A DNA stretch of 64,000 nucleotides, from assembly GCA_963739985.1 (NCBI GenBank), contig CAVUCE010000021.1:496001-560000 (forward strand). The letters are read 5' to 3'. Numbering within the stretch: the stretch's first letter is position 1; each line of letters begins with the position of its first letter. A program made the translations under genes and the position numbers. Below are positions 49,201 through 58,749 of the stretch, in pieces. Below the pieces are notes generated by a model that had not been told where the DNA came from, did not search any database, and saw only the letters and a list, made by a program, of their open reading frames with translations. The DNA is from CAVUCE01 sp963739985. Its GTDB lineage: Bacteria; Bacteroidota; Ignavibacteria; Ignavibacteriales; Ignavibacteriaceae.

Positions 49201-50607
49201 GCTCTAAAGGAAAGCGAAAGACGTTTTAGAACTACATTATATAGTATTGGTGATGCTGTTATCGCAACAAATAAACAAGGCAATGTAAAACAGATGAATC
49301 ATATTGCCGAGTCTCTGACTGGTTGGAAAGAAGCTGATGCGAAAGATAAACATCTTGAAGAAATCTTTAATATTATAAATGAAGGAACTAGAGAAAAAGT
49401 TGAAAGCCCTGTTCATAAAGTTTTAAAAGAAGGTAAAATCGTTGGACTAGCAAATCATACACTTTTAATTTCAAAAAACGGAACCGAAATACCAATTGCC
49501 GATAGTGGTGCTCCAATTAAAGATGAAAATGGCGAAATAAACGGTGTTGTGCTTGTTTTCCGTGATCAGGAAAAAGAAAGGGAAGTCCAAAAGGCTATTG
49601 AAGAAAGTGAATTTCAATTGCGCCAGTCCCAAAGAGTCGCGCAGATTGGTTATTATGTTTATGATTTAACTAAAGGCACATGGACAAGTTCACAAACCTT
49701 GGATGAGATTTTTGGAATTGATGATAAATATGTTCGAAACGTTGAAGGATGGATTAACTTAATACATCCAGATTATCGCGATGAATTAGCAATTTATCTC
49801 GAGAATCATATTGTAAAATCTAAAAATGAATTTAATAAGGAATATAAAATTGTAAAATATGATGATGCAAAAACTCTATGGGTCCATGGTCTAGGAAAAT
49901 TGGAATTTGATAAGAACGGTAATCTTTTACGGATGTTTGGAACTATTCAAGACATAACGAAACATAAAGAAGCACAAGACATTATAGAAAACTCGTTGAG
50001 AGAAAAAGACATTCTTATTAAAGAAATTCATCATAGAGTTAAAAATAATTTCCAGCAAATAATAAGTCTTATTTCATTACAAACAGAGAATATAACTGAT
50101 GAACAGGTTATCGGAATTTTTAGTGATTTGCAATCAAGACTTTTAACCATGTCTTTAATTCACGAGTTAATGTATAGATCTGAAAATTTTGTTGGTGTTG
50201 ATATTAAAGATTATATAGAGCGCCTTACTTCTCATTTGTTAAACACATCGGCTGCATTAGATAGAATAAAAGTTAACCTTAATTTAGAGAGCCATAAATT
50301 AGACCTTGATTCAACCATTCCCTGTGGTCTGTTGATCAATGAGATTATTACCAACTCGATAAAATACGCTTTCCCCAACAATGCAAATGGAATAATTGAT
50401 ATTTCATTTAAAAAAGAAAATGACATATATAGTCTTAAGATTTCGGATGACGGTATCGGAATAAAAAATGATATTGACTTCGAGAATATAAGTTCTCTTG
50501 GATTGAGACTAATAAATCTTTTAACAAAGCAATTAAGAGGAACTTTAGAGGTTATTAAGCCTAAAAGCGGTATAGCGTATGTTATAAAATTTAAGGGAGA
50601 TAGTTAA
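46288..50607 (+). CDS. Multi-PAS membrane sensor kinase (HisKA_2 type)
   Basis: A 1439-aa sensor. Two membrane segments flank a periplasmic Cache-like domain of about 270 residues. About seven PAS domains follow in the cytoplasm. The first (about 47325-47680) and a later one (about 49218-49570) are strikingly similar (LYSIGD, GNVKQMN, LTGWKE, VGLANHTLLISK, PIADSGAP), evidence of internal duplication. The kinase core is of the HisKA_2 class with IHHRVKNNFQQI near residue 1248 and ATPase boxes NEIITNSIKYAF and DDGIGI. I moved the start to the ATG at 46288, which has GGGAG 8 bases upstream. The downstream hybrid gene begins one base after its stop. Confidence 0.9.
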   Translation: MVIKGDHLFTNKLRLLSIIFITSAIIAVGAFFYFNYEENSIHTVASEQLKSIADLKISQISSWNKERLTDAQIFSKNPFFVDGIEKWFASGKNEKLKYYLKKDFSLINESRMYSDVFIANDKGLPIISLKSDVSDIDTGLIFYIKAAVKNKKILMSNLYYCKVHDTVHLDYIAPIFGKNDKIIASLVLRVDPEQYLYPLINEWPVPTKTAETLIVMREQDSVVYLNNLAYQKNNRLNYKLPLSKKEVLAVKAISGDKGIVEASSYHNTKILAYIKSIPGTPWTMIAQEDESEIYAGLYFREIVIVSFTILLILVLSLALIWYYHYRQRNIFQNLFMKEKELREYHEEFKTILYSIGDGVITTDTNGNVKQMNFVAEELTGWKESEALNKSIEEVFEIIREGTNEKVQNPVFRVLKEGVIVGLANHTLLISKLGKQTPIADSGAPVRNEDGEIEGVVLVFRDKTEEHKSEKLIRQSEARLERAELASKSGNWELHLGTQMIIASVGAEQIYELDKEEFDYETIKEFPLHEYRPLLDNALHDLLNNNIPYDIEFKIRGAKTGKLKDIHSIGIFDKETNILFGAIQDITDRKKIEEELKASESFSKNLLETIPLPVFYKDKYGHYLGANKSFITLFNYTEKELNGKTVFDLYPKELAEIYNEKDSELLHSGGTQIYESQFQDRNGILHEVIIHKAAYENSENEINGLIGAILDISERKEYERNIKRQKDEFERIFNLVPAQIWYKDTENRCLRVNKQVCEDLGLKKDEIEDHTAEELFPEYAEAYLKDDLEVIESRKPKFGIIEKIRNASGEIRQLQTDKVPVFNDNGDVDGVIAFVLDITEKAKSEEVIRVSNERWESLFNNSPDAVAIYKAVDDGENFVFTDFNLSAERLDKMNRESVIGKKITELFPATLELGFLEVFKRVLDTGKTEKMNVKFYKDNRIQGWRDNIIYKLNTGEIVAIYKDVSEKMKAELALKESERRFRTTLYSIGDAVIATNKQGNVKQMNHIAESLTGWKEADAKDKHLEEIFNIINEGTREKVESPVHKVLKEGKIVGLANHTLLISKNGTEIPIADSGAPIKDENGEINGVVLVFRDQEKEREVQKAIEESEFQLRQSQRVAQIGYYVYDLTKGTWTSSQTLDEIFGIDDKYVRNVEGWINLIHPDYRDELAIYLENHIVKSKNEFNKEYKIVKYDDAKTLWVHGLGKLEFDKNGNLLRMFGTIQDITKHKEAQDIIENSLREKDILIKEIHHRVKNNFQQIISLISLQTENITDEQVIGIFSDLQSRLLTMSLIHELMYRSENFVGVDIKDYIERLTSHLLNTSAALDRIKVNLNLESHKLDLDSTIPCGLLINEIITNSIKYAFPNNANGIIDISFKKENDIYSLKISDDGIGIKNDIDFENISSLGLRLINLLTKQLRGTLEVIKPKSGIAYVIKFKGDS

Positions 50608-50608
50608 T

Positions 50609-53600
50609 TTGGAAAGACTAGACAACCATATAGCCAAAATCCTTATAGTGGATGATGATATTCTGATTGCAGAAAGCCATAAAATCATGTTGAAAAAGTC
50701 TGGCTATAATGTTGTCGGTTTGGCTGTGGATGGTGATCAGGCAATTGGCTTAGCAAAAGACCAACAACCTGATTTAATTCTAATGGATATTAATCTTAAT
50801 GGTCAAATCGATGGAATTACAGCGGCACAAAAAATTCAAGAGTTTGCCGATATTGCCTTCATTTTTGTAACAGCTTATTCAGATTCCAACACCATTGAAA
50901 GGGCAAAGAAAATAGGTCCGTTTGGATATTTAATAAAACCCTTTGAAAATCGCAAGCTTTTAGTATCAATAGAAACATCTTTATACAAACACCAAATTGA
51001 TAAAAAAATAAAAGAGCAAGAATTACTTTTTAGAACTGTAGCAAATTTTGCTTATGAGTGGGAGTTTTGGCTTCTTCCGGATTTGAGCTTTAAATATTGT
51101 TCTCCTTCTTGTTTAAGAATTTCAGGCTATATGGCGCAGGAATTTTTAGACAACTCTAACTTGCTGTATGAAATTGTGCATCCCGATGACAAAGATTCGT
51201 TTGAAGAGCATATTAAAGAATTCTTTACCAATAAAGAAGTTGAATCTGTTTCCGGATTTGAATTTAGAATAATCGATAAACAAGGTAATCTCAAATATGT
51301 AAGCCATACAAGTAATCCAATCCATGATGACAATGGTAACTATCTTGGAAGAAGGGGGACTAATGTTGATATAACTGATCGAAGACTAGCGGAAGAAGAG
51401 TTAAAAGCAAATGAAGCGAAATTTAGGGCTCTTTTTGAACAAGCCGGAGATTATGCCTTGGTGCTGAAACCAACAAGCGATCATGATCTTATAATAATAG
51501 ATGCAAACAATACGGCGGTTGAGTACCATGGTTATACTCGAGATGAATTTATTGGGAAAAAGATTACTGATATTGATCCATTTTTTGACAAACATTATTT
51601 TTCAACAAGATTAGATTTGGCCTATGCTGGTCAAACTCTTTACTTTGAAAGTGTTCATAGAAGAAAAGACAACAGTACTTTTCCTGTAGAGGTAATTGCT
51701 AAAGCCGTCAGAGTACCGGGGCAATCCATTAATATATTTTCAATTGAGAGAGATATCTCTGAAAAAAAACGAGCGGAAAAAGAACTTCAAAAACAAAAAG
51801 AGCTTGCTGAAACTATCATCAATAATATCCCTATAATGATAGCATACTTTAACAAGAATGGGGAGTTTGAATACATAAATAACGAATGGGAAAAGACTCT
51901 TGGCTGGAGCTTAGACGATATTAAAAATAATAAAAATTTTCTTTCAGAACTTTATCCGAATGAAAATGACTATAAAAATGCATTAGGTTTTATACTTGAA
52001 TCAGAGCATGGATGGAAAGATTTTAGTACAAAAATAAAAAATGGAAATTATATCGAAACTTCTTGGACAAACGTAAAATTATCAGATGGACGTACTATCG
52101 GAATAGGGCAAGATATAACTGAAAGGAAAAAATATGAAATGCAGCTCAAAGAAAGTGAGAATAAATACAGGCAGCTAGTAGATCATTCTCCTGTTCCTGT
52201 AGTTGTGATCGATTTAGAAGAAGGTAGTTTTATTTATGCCAATACAAAAGCATATGAAATATTAGGATACTTACCTGAAGGTAAAACCCCAAGTGATTAT
52301 TTTGTAAAAGATTTTTATGTGAATCCGAATGATCGTGATGTCTTATTGAGTGAGCTTAAGGAAAAAGGATTTGTAAGTGGATTTGAAGTTGAATTAAATA
52401 CACTAAGGGGAAACGCGATTTCTGTTATTGTTTCTGCTATTGTTACTGAATTTGAAAAAGCTCCAGCGATATTTACATCTTTTTGGGATATATCAGAACG
52501 AAAATTAATGGAAAGAGCGCTTAGGGCTAGTGAGGAAAAATTTAGAAATATAATTGAAACGGCTAATGAAGGAATATGGATATACGATGAAAATAATATT
52601 ATAACTTTTGCAAATAAAGCAATGACACAAATATTAGGTTATTCCCTCAATGAGATACTCGGCTCTTCGGTTGAAAGTTTTATTGCTGAAGATGATGTAC
52701 CTAATTTTATGGCAAATGTTAATAATGGAAGAAGACACTCTTTGGGGGTCTTTGAAAGAAAGTTAAAAAGAAAAGACGGCGAAGTAATCAATTCCTTAAT
52801 TTCAAATAGCGCACTTTTTAATGATGATGGTATATACTTCGGTTCTCTATGTATGATAACAGATATTTCTGAAATGAAAAAGGCACAAAACGCATTGATT
52901 GAAAGTGAGAGTAAATTCAACCAACTTTTTTCGTTAAATCCTGTAATAATGGTCTTAGCCCGCGCATCAGATAGAAAAATAGTGGAAGCTAATTCTACAG
53001 CATTAAAAATTCTAGAATATTCACACGAAGAATTGATCGGTAAAACATCGGACGAATTACCCATTTTCGTTGATAAAGAAAAAGAACTTTCAGCAGTTGA
53101 GGATCTACTTACAAAAAAACATTTGTCTAATGTTGAACTAGATATCCGAACTAAGTCAGGAACGATATTATCCGGATTATTTTTCAATGAGATAATCATT
53201 ACTGAAGGTGAAAAATATTTTCTAACGATTATGATAGATATAAGCGAGAGGAAACGACTTTTAGATAGAGTGAATAAACTTTCGTCGGCAGTTGAACAGA
53301 GTCCGGTTTCAATAATTATAACAGATATAGTGGGAAAAATTGAATATGTGAATTCCACTTTTTCAAAAACGACTGGTTATGACTTTAATGAAGCCATCGG
53401 TTCAGATTCAAGAGTATTGAAATCGGGAAAACAAGATAAAGAATTCTATGACTCTTTATGGAAGACTATTCTTGCAGGTAAAAACTGGAATGGGGTTTTT
53501 CAAAACAAAAAGAAAAACGGGGAATTATTTTGGGAATCAGCAATTATATCTCCGATAAAAGATGAATCCGGGAACGTAACGCATTTTGTTGCAATTAAGG

Positions 53601-54460
53601 AGGACATAAGTGAAAAAGTTGAAAAGGAAAATGAACTTATAAAATATAGGGAACATCTTGAAGAATTAGTAAAAGAACGTACAAAAGAACTTAGTATCTT
53701 AAATTCAAATCTTAAGGAGCAACTTCAAAAAGAAAAAGAACTTGAAATGATGCTTCGCCAAGCGCTAAGCAAAGAGAAAGAAGTAAATGAACTGAAAACA
53801 CAATTTATATCAACGGCTTCCCATGAGTTTAAAACTCCTCTTACAACTGTTTTTTCCTCCGCTGAATTATTACAGCGGTACGGACAAAAATGGAGCGCGG
53901 AAAAAATTAATGAGCATATTGATAGAATAAAAAGTTCAGTCAATTATGTAAATAATCTTCTAGAGGAAGTATTGACAATAAACAGAGTGGAGCGAGGAAA
54001 TGTAAAGTTTGAACCTCAACAAATAAATCTGAAACAGTTGTGTAATGAGATAATAAAAGATTTAAGAGTAGTTTATAATAACGGTTACAATTTTGTTTTT
54101 AATTTTGCTCCAACTGAAGAATATTTTAATCTTGACCCAAGATTGTTAAAATTTATAATATCAAATCTTTTGTCTAACGCATTTAAGTATTCTATAAATA
54201 AAGGCATAGTTAAACTTGAAGTTATTAAGGAAAACGATACACTTTTTGTAATTGTAAGTGACGAAGGAGTTGGCATTTCCGATAAGGACAAGGATCAAAT
54301 ATTTGAACCTTTTTATAGGTGTAAAAACTCCGAAGCTATTCCGGGTACAGGATTAGGTCTTTCTATAGTCAAACAATCTGTTGTTTTACACCAAGCTGAA
54401 ATTTATATAAAATCGAAAGTTGGACTTGGTACAACCTTTACGGTTAAAATTAAATTGTAG
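50609..54460 (+). CDS. Receiver-multi-PAS histidine kinase
   Basis: A 1283-aa cytoplasmic protein. A receiver domain (about 9-125; D16-D17, phospho-acceptor D60, Lys in YLIKPF) comes first, then about seven PAS domains (for example YRQLVDHSPVPVVVIDLEEG), a coiled coil (about 1010-1060), HisKA with H1072 (ASHEFKTPL) and an ATPase domain (NLLSNAFKY, DEGVGI, GTGLGL). The start is TTG with GGGAGA upstream, one base after the preceding kinase gene, so the two are co-translated. The most likely flow is from the membrane sensor to this receiver, then modulation of its own kinase output. No DNA-binding domain is present. Confidence 0.9.
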   Translation: MERLDNHIAKILIVDDDILIAESHKIMLKKSGYNVVGLAVDGDQAIGLAKDQQPDLILMDINLNGQIDGITAAQKIQEFADIAFIFVTAYSDSNTIERAKKIGPFGYLIKPFENRKLLVSIETSLYKHQIDKKIKEQELLFRTVANFAYEWEFWLLPDLSFKYCSPSCLRISGYMAQEFLDNSNLLYEIVHPDDKDSFEEHIKEFFTNKEVESVSGFEFRIIDKQGNLKYVSHTSNPIHDDNGNYLGRRGTNVDITDRRLAEEELKANEAKFRALFEQAGDYALVLKPTSDHDLIIIDANNTAVEYHGYTRDEFIGKKITDIDPFFDKHYFSTRLDLAYAGQTLYFESVHRRKDNSTFPVEVIAKAVRVPGQSINIFSIERDISEKKRAEKELQKQKELAETIINNIPIMIAYFNKNGEFEYINNEWEKTLGWSLDDIKNNKNFLSELYPNENDYKNALGFILESEHGWKDFSTKIKNGNYIETSWTNVKLSDGRTIGIGQDITERKKYEMQLKESENKYRQLVDHSPVPVVVIDLEEGSFIYANTKAYEILGYLPEGKTPSDYFVKDFYVNPNDRDVLLSELKEKGFVSGFEVELNTLRGNAISVIVSAIVTEFEKAPAIFTSFWDISERKLMERALRASEEKFRNIIETANEGIWIYDENNIITFANKAMTQILGYSLNEILGSSVESFIAEDDVPNFMANVNNGRRHSLGVFERKLKRKDGEVINSLISNSALFNDDGIYFGSLCMITDISEMKKAQNALIESESKFNQLFSLNPVIMVLARASDRKIVEANSTALKILEYSHEELIGKTSDELPIFVDKEKELSAVEDLLTKKHLSNVELDIRTKSGTILSGLFFNEIIITEGEKYFLTIMIDISERKRLLDRVNKLSSAVEQSPVSIIITDIVGKIEYVNSTFSKTTGYDFNEAIGSDSRVLKSGKQDKEFYDSLWKTILAGKNWNGVFQNKKKNGELFWESAIISPIKDESGNVTHFVAIKEDISEKVEKENELIKYREHLEELVKERTKELSILNSNLKEQLQKEKELEMMLRQALSKEKEVNELKTQFISTASHEFKTPLTTVFSSAELLQRYGQKWSAEKINEHIDRIKSSVNYVNNLLEEVLTINRVERGNVKFEPQQINLKQLCNEIIKDLRVVYNNGYNFVFNFAPTEEYFNLDPRLLKFIISNLLSNAFKYSINKGIVKLEVIKENDTLFVIVSDEGVGISDKDKDQIFEPFYRCKNSEAIPGTGLGLSIVKQSVVLHQAEIYIKSKVGLGTTFTVKIKL

Positions 54461-54501
54461 AAAAAATAAAGCGTCGATTAAATATTCTTATTAATATTGA
54501 T

Positions 54502-56155
54502 TTAGTGATCCTTGCTTTTAGAAAAATAACTTACTTTTGATTTTGCGTAAATTAATGAGATTATCAACAAAATAATTCCAAGTGACATGAATGTAGATTA
54601 TTTTATAGGTTATATCCCCTGTGCTCATCCCTGTAACAAAAAGATATCCGATGGTGATAAGAAAAGTTGCTAAGGCCATCTGTCGATATTTTTTGTTCTT
54701 TAAAATCATGCTCATTAAGTAGTAAAACAAAGCTACTAAAATCCATGATACGCTGACCCATTCGGTTGGTACAATATGATATAAGGCGTAAGGGAAACTT
54801 ACAAGAGCTGTTACTAGATAACCATTTCGCATTGAATCTGTTTTGAGTTCCAAGCGTTCTTTCTTCCAATTCAATATTCTTGCACTTAGTAAAGCCACAA
54901 TACCGTAACTTAAACTGAAAGAGTTTAATTGTCCCTCCACAAATAAGTATGATATGAATATTAAAATGTAAATAAAAAAATTTGCAATAATTATAAACTT
55001 AGATTTAAACCAAAGTGCTGTCATAACTACTAAGAGACTTTGCCAGCACAGTAAAATAAAGAAATTTGGAGAACTAAATTGATAAACAATTGCAACGCTC
55101 AAAGCCATATATCCAAACATAGCCATTAAAAATGTTGCATATTTGCTTTTAATTTTCATCCAGAAGTGAGCAGCAAGTGTAAGGAAAACAATTGATGCAA
55201 CTATATGGTAAAATGGAATTGAAACTCCATCAACTCCAATTGTAGTTAACAAAAATAATCCGTAGCAGAAAAATAAATTAATACTGATATCAAAAATATC
55301 ACGAAAATCTTCTTCTATACTTCCGCGAGATAAATTTGATAATGCGAATATGATCATGTAAATCAATAAAAATAAGGAATTTATTTGCGGAGAATGAATA
55401 AATTCGACTGTGTTTCCTAAAACCGGGTTATTAATAAACCAGATGAAATGAGTGGTATAAGAAATTAAAATACCGAAAATAATCAGCCCGCTCCAATTAT
55501 ATTTGTTCTTTAAAGAATAGATTGCGAGAGCTAAAATAGTTATCATCGTAAAAATAAAATAACCATTACCGTTCACAATGGCGGTAGTATAACCTAATGT
55601 TAAACTAACTGCAGTTAAGTAAGCAGAATTTCTTATAATAGAAATCCTTAAAGAAATTGCTGTAATTAGGAGCAAGAAAAAAGTTTCAATCCATATATCA
55701 GAAACTATAGGTTGAACTTCAAAAAAATGTAACCTTAAAGTTGCAAAGAAAAGTAATGCTATTCCTCCGCCTGTTAAGTAGTTATAAATGTAATCAAATT
55801 TTTCACGGAATTTACGCGCAAGTAATAAAAGCGATATTGCGAATATATATCCGATAGCACTTGGTAGTATAGCCGGAAGACTAGAATGCGAAATTGTTAT
55901 TAGAAATATTATACCGACAATCAAAACCAATATTCCTAATTTTGCAAACCAAAATTGTCCAATCTTAAATTCTAAAATATCGTCAGCTTCACCTTCCATG
56001 TCGTCGGAATTTTCAGTTTTAGCTTTTTCTTCTTCAACTAGCTTATCATGATTTTTGATTCTAAGATGAGATTCCAGTTCTGCAATTCTTTCATCCTGTT
56101 TCTTTAAATGAGCAAGAAGGTCTTTAATATCATTTGGATCATTCTGACTATTCAT
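54502..56155 (-). CDS. DUF2339-like multi-pass membrane protein, C-terminal frameshift
   Basis: A protein of about 550 aa with an N-terminal coiled coil (IKDLLAHLKKQDERIAELESHL), an acidic linker and 13-15 membrane helices, matching the DUF2339 family, function unknown. The start FWFAKLGILVLIVGIIFLI is typical. The 545-aa frame ends at 54518 with a polar, unlikely tail; from about 54598 another frame gives FMSLGIILLIISLIYAKSKVSYFSK and stops at 54502, the family-like last helix. One extra base (TACA where TCA is expected) explains it. It follows the multiheme cytochrome gene by 56 bases and is probably the last gene of that operon. Confidence 0.8.
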
Positions 56156-56211
56156 TATAACACCTAATAGTTATTTTATAAAAATCATTTCTATTTCATT
56201 TTACAGACAAT

Positions 56212-57666
56212 TCATTGTTTCCTCTTTTCAATTTGCCTTATGTATAAGAATAGTAGAAATGCCAAGAAAGTTATTATTGCAACAGAAAAACCTAAACCAA
56301 TTCTTCTAAAATAATATTCGTGTATAGATGCTTTAGCTTCAGCTGTAACCAAAGAAGTCACCTTCAATCCCTTGTTAATAACATTATGGAATTTATCTTC
56401 GTTAAATGAATGTACCATAGTTCTCGATTCGAGCCTTGCTTGTCTAGCATCTCTTAATTTATATTCAGCTTCACCCATTTCCATCCCTTTTTGTTCTGCC
56501 TCATTAACAAGAGCTAGCGAAGATTTTTCAGTTATTTCAAGACTATCTATCAACTGTTTCATATTTTTAGCAGCGTAATATCCTTTAGAATTATTATCCG
56601 GCTTATGACATTTTGAACAAACAGCATCAACTCCAACTCCCAACAATTTGTCTGTTGCGATAATAATGTTATGATTACTATGACAAGTTTCGCACTCAGG
56701 TAAATTCTTTTCATCAAAAGCCTTTTTATGAGGACTAGAAGAAAATAATTCCGCATTTAAAGCATGACATGAGCCGCATACTTTTGAAATTGATTCCACT
56801 CCCGGAGGCGTTGCAGCATGATTACCATGACAACTATTACAAGCCGGAGCACCTAAGTCATGCTTTTTAAGAAGAGCTACACCATGAACGCTTTTAGAAT
56901 ATTTTTCATATTGATCGGTTGGTATTATATAACTCTTCATATATTTCGCATCGCTATGGCACTTTGAACATGTACCGGGAATATTTATAGGGTATACACT
57001 TGATCTAACATCTTTGACTGAAAGAATTCCATGACTACCATGACAACTTGCGCATTCAGCCGGTTTGGGATCTCCTCTTAAATTACGGATTCCATGAACA
57101 CTCGTTCTGTATTTTTGTAATTGATCAACCGGAAGTGCCGGATTATATAAACGCATGAATACGGCATTGCTGTGGCATTTTCCGCAAGTCTGCGGAACAT
57201 TCAAGGGATAAACGGGAGATGTCGGATTAGTTACTTCAACAATTCCATGGGCATTATGACAAGTAATGCATTGAACTATTCTTTCTTTTCCATTAATCGC
57301 TAGATTACCGTGGACACTTGTTTGTAAAAGTTCAAACTGATTCGTTGGAATTTTTGAACCGTATTTCAACATCATTTTACTATCGGCATGGCATTTAATA
57401 CATGTTGTTGTAATATCATTTCCTTTGGGAACTCCTTTGAATCCGGCACTCTTACTCATCCCTTTATCCATATCATCTGTTTGATTATCTCCGCCGTGAC
57501 AATCAGAACATGAAATACCTTTCTTATAATGAATATCATTTTTGAATAATTCTGCTGGTTGACCGCCTAACAATGAGTGGCAAATGTAGCATTGATCATC
57601 TTTTGCAAACGTATTATTTTGAAAGATGAACGTTATAAATATTAGAGACACTAATAATTTCTTCAT
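56212..57666 (-). CDS. 11-heme cytochrome c, membrane-anchored
   Basis: A 484-aa periplasmic electron carrier. I count eleven CxxCH heme motifs (CYICH, CSDCH, CIKCH, CITCH, CGKCH, CASCH, CSKCH, CNSCH, CGSCH, CETCH, CSKCH), several with the CHxxHG spacing of NapC/doubled-CxxCH cytochromes. A signal peptide begins it and a C-terminal helix (FSVAIITFLAFLLFLYI) anchors it. I chose the ATG at 57666, which overlaps the cytochrome b stop by 4 bases (ATGA) and has AGGGTGG upstream; an upstream GTG adds only three residues. It should accept electrons from the Rieske/cytochrome b unit and pass them to a terminal reductase or another carrier. Confidence 0.93.
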   Translation of the reverse strand: MKKLLVSLIFITFIFQNNTFAKDDQCYICHSLLGGQPAELFKNDIHYKKGISCSDCHGGDNQTDDMDKGMSKSAGFKGVPKGNDITTTCIKCHADSKMMLKYGSKIPTNQFELLQTSVHGNLAINGKERIVQCITCHNAHGIVEVTNPTSPVYPLNVPQTCGKCHSNAVFMRLYNPALPVDQLQKYRTSVHGIRNLRGDPKPAECASCHGSHGILSVKDVRSSVYPINIPGTCSKCHSDAKYMKSYIIPTDQYEKYSKSVHGVALLKKHDLGAPACNSCHGNHAATPPGVESISKVCGSCHALNAELFSSSPHKKAFDEKNLPECETCHSNHNIIIATDKLLGVGVDAVCSKCHKPDNNSKGYYAAKNMKQLIDSLEITEKSSLALVNEAEQKGMEMGEAEYKLRDARQARLESRTMVHSFNEDKFHNVINKGLKVTSLVTAEAKASIHEYYFRRIGLGFSVAIITFLAFLLFLYIRQIEKRKQ

Positions 57667-58742
57667 GCCGTCCACCCTAAAATTGTTAAGATGATGATGA
57701 AAATTACCGCGAATAATCCGATGTAATTTATAAGTCGATTCTTCTCACCTTTTGAACTTTTCCTATCCCAAAAAGGAACTGTCAACCATAAAACTGCTGC
57801 TGCACCAAACAGTAGTATTCCAACTAATTCGCCTTCGATTGAAAATATATGAGCGGGAAAATATTTAAGACTTTGAAACATGAAAAGGAAATACCATTCT
57901 GGTTTGATACCTGCGGGTGCTGCCGCAAAAAGATCTGCTTTATGACCTAGTTCGGCTGGAAAGAAAACAGCCAGAATTGCTAGAATATTTAATACGATTA
58001 GCCAAAGCAACAAATCCCTAAGCATAAAGTTAGGGAAGAAAGGCATAGTCTTTTTTTCTTTTGAATCCATTTTTTCAAGATGAAGAGGTTCGCTAATTCC
58101 TTGTCTTTGAATAAGGATTAAATGAATTCCGAGAATGATTGTAAAAATTCCCGGCAGCAAGGCAACATGAAATCCAAATAACCTAGAGAGTGTAGCGCCG
58201 GTTACATCCTCTCCGCCTCGAATAAATTCTTTAAGAGGTTCCCCGATTAATGGAATTTGTCCGGCAATATCGGAACCAACTTTGGTAGCAAAAAATGATA
58301 ATTCATTCCAAGGTAAAAGATAACCGCTGAAGCCAAAGCCAAGCGCTAAGAAGAACATGAGAACACCCGTCAGCCAGGTTATTTCCCTAGGATTTCTATA
58401 TGCTTTTTCGAAATAAACACTGAACATGTGAATGAAAATAGAGAGAATAAAAAGGTTTGCCGACCATGTATGAATTGACCTTATTAACCAGCCAAACTGA
58501 ACTTTAGACATTATATATTTCACACTCTCAAAAGCTAAGTCCGCGCTGCCTTTGTAATAAAATAGCAGGAGAATTCCGGTGATAACCTGAATTATAAAAA
58601 AGAATAATGACACTCCGCCGAAATAATACCAAACTGAATTTCTATGAACGGGAACATATTTCTTTCCCATGAACTTAACTAAATCGTGAAGCTGAAGACG
58701 CTCGTCAAACCAAACATAAATTGTTTTACCAAAATTTCTCAT
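57663..58742 (-). CDS. Cytochrome b of a Rieske/cytochrome b complex
   Basis: A 359-aa inner-membrane subunit with eight or nine helices. The four heme-ligand histidines are H91/H105 (HTWSANLFILSIFIH) and H192/H207. The second pair has 14 intervening residues, as in cytochrome b6. PEWYF at 281-285 is the quinol-oxidation-site motif. N- and C-terminal halves are fused in one chain, unlike the split b6/subunit IV. It oxidises quinol and passes one electron to the Rieske protein and one across the membrane. It lies 7 bases after the Rieske gene and overlaps the multiheme cytochrome gene. Confidence 0.95.
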   Translation of the reverse strand: MRNFGKTIYVWFDERLQLHDLVKFMGKKYVPVHRNSVWYYFGGVSLFFFIIQVITGILLLFYYKGSADLAFESVKYIMSKVQFGWLIRSIHTWSANLFILSIFIHMFSVYFEKAYRNPREITWLTGVLMFFLALGFGFSGYLLPWNELSFFATKVGSDIAGQIPLIGEPLKEFIRGGEDVTGATLSRLFGFHVALLPGIFTIILGIHLILIQRQGISEPLHLEKMDSKEKKTMPFFPNFMLRDLLLWLIVLNILAILAVFFPAELGHKADLFAAAPAGIKPEWYFLFMFQSLKYFPAHIFSIEGELVGILLFGAAAVLWLTVPFWDRKSSKGEKNRLINYIGLFAVIFIIILTILGWTA

Positions 58743-58749
58743 GGTCTCC

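Noticed and set aside
52639..53358. 239-codon minus-strand frame inside the second multi-PAS gene
   Set aside because: It lies wholly inside a well-supported gene on the other strand, and its Ser-rich product has no recognisable domain.
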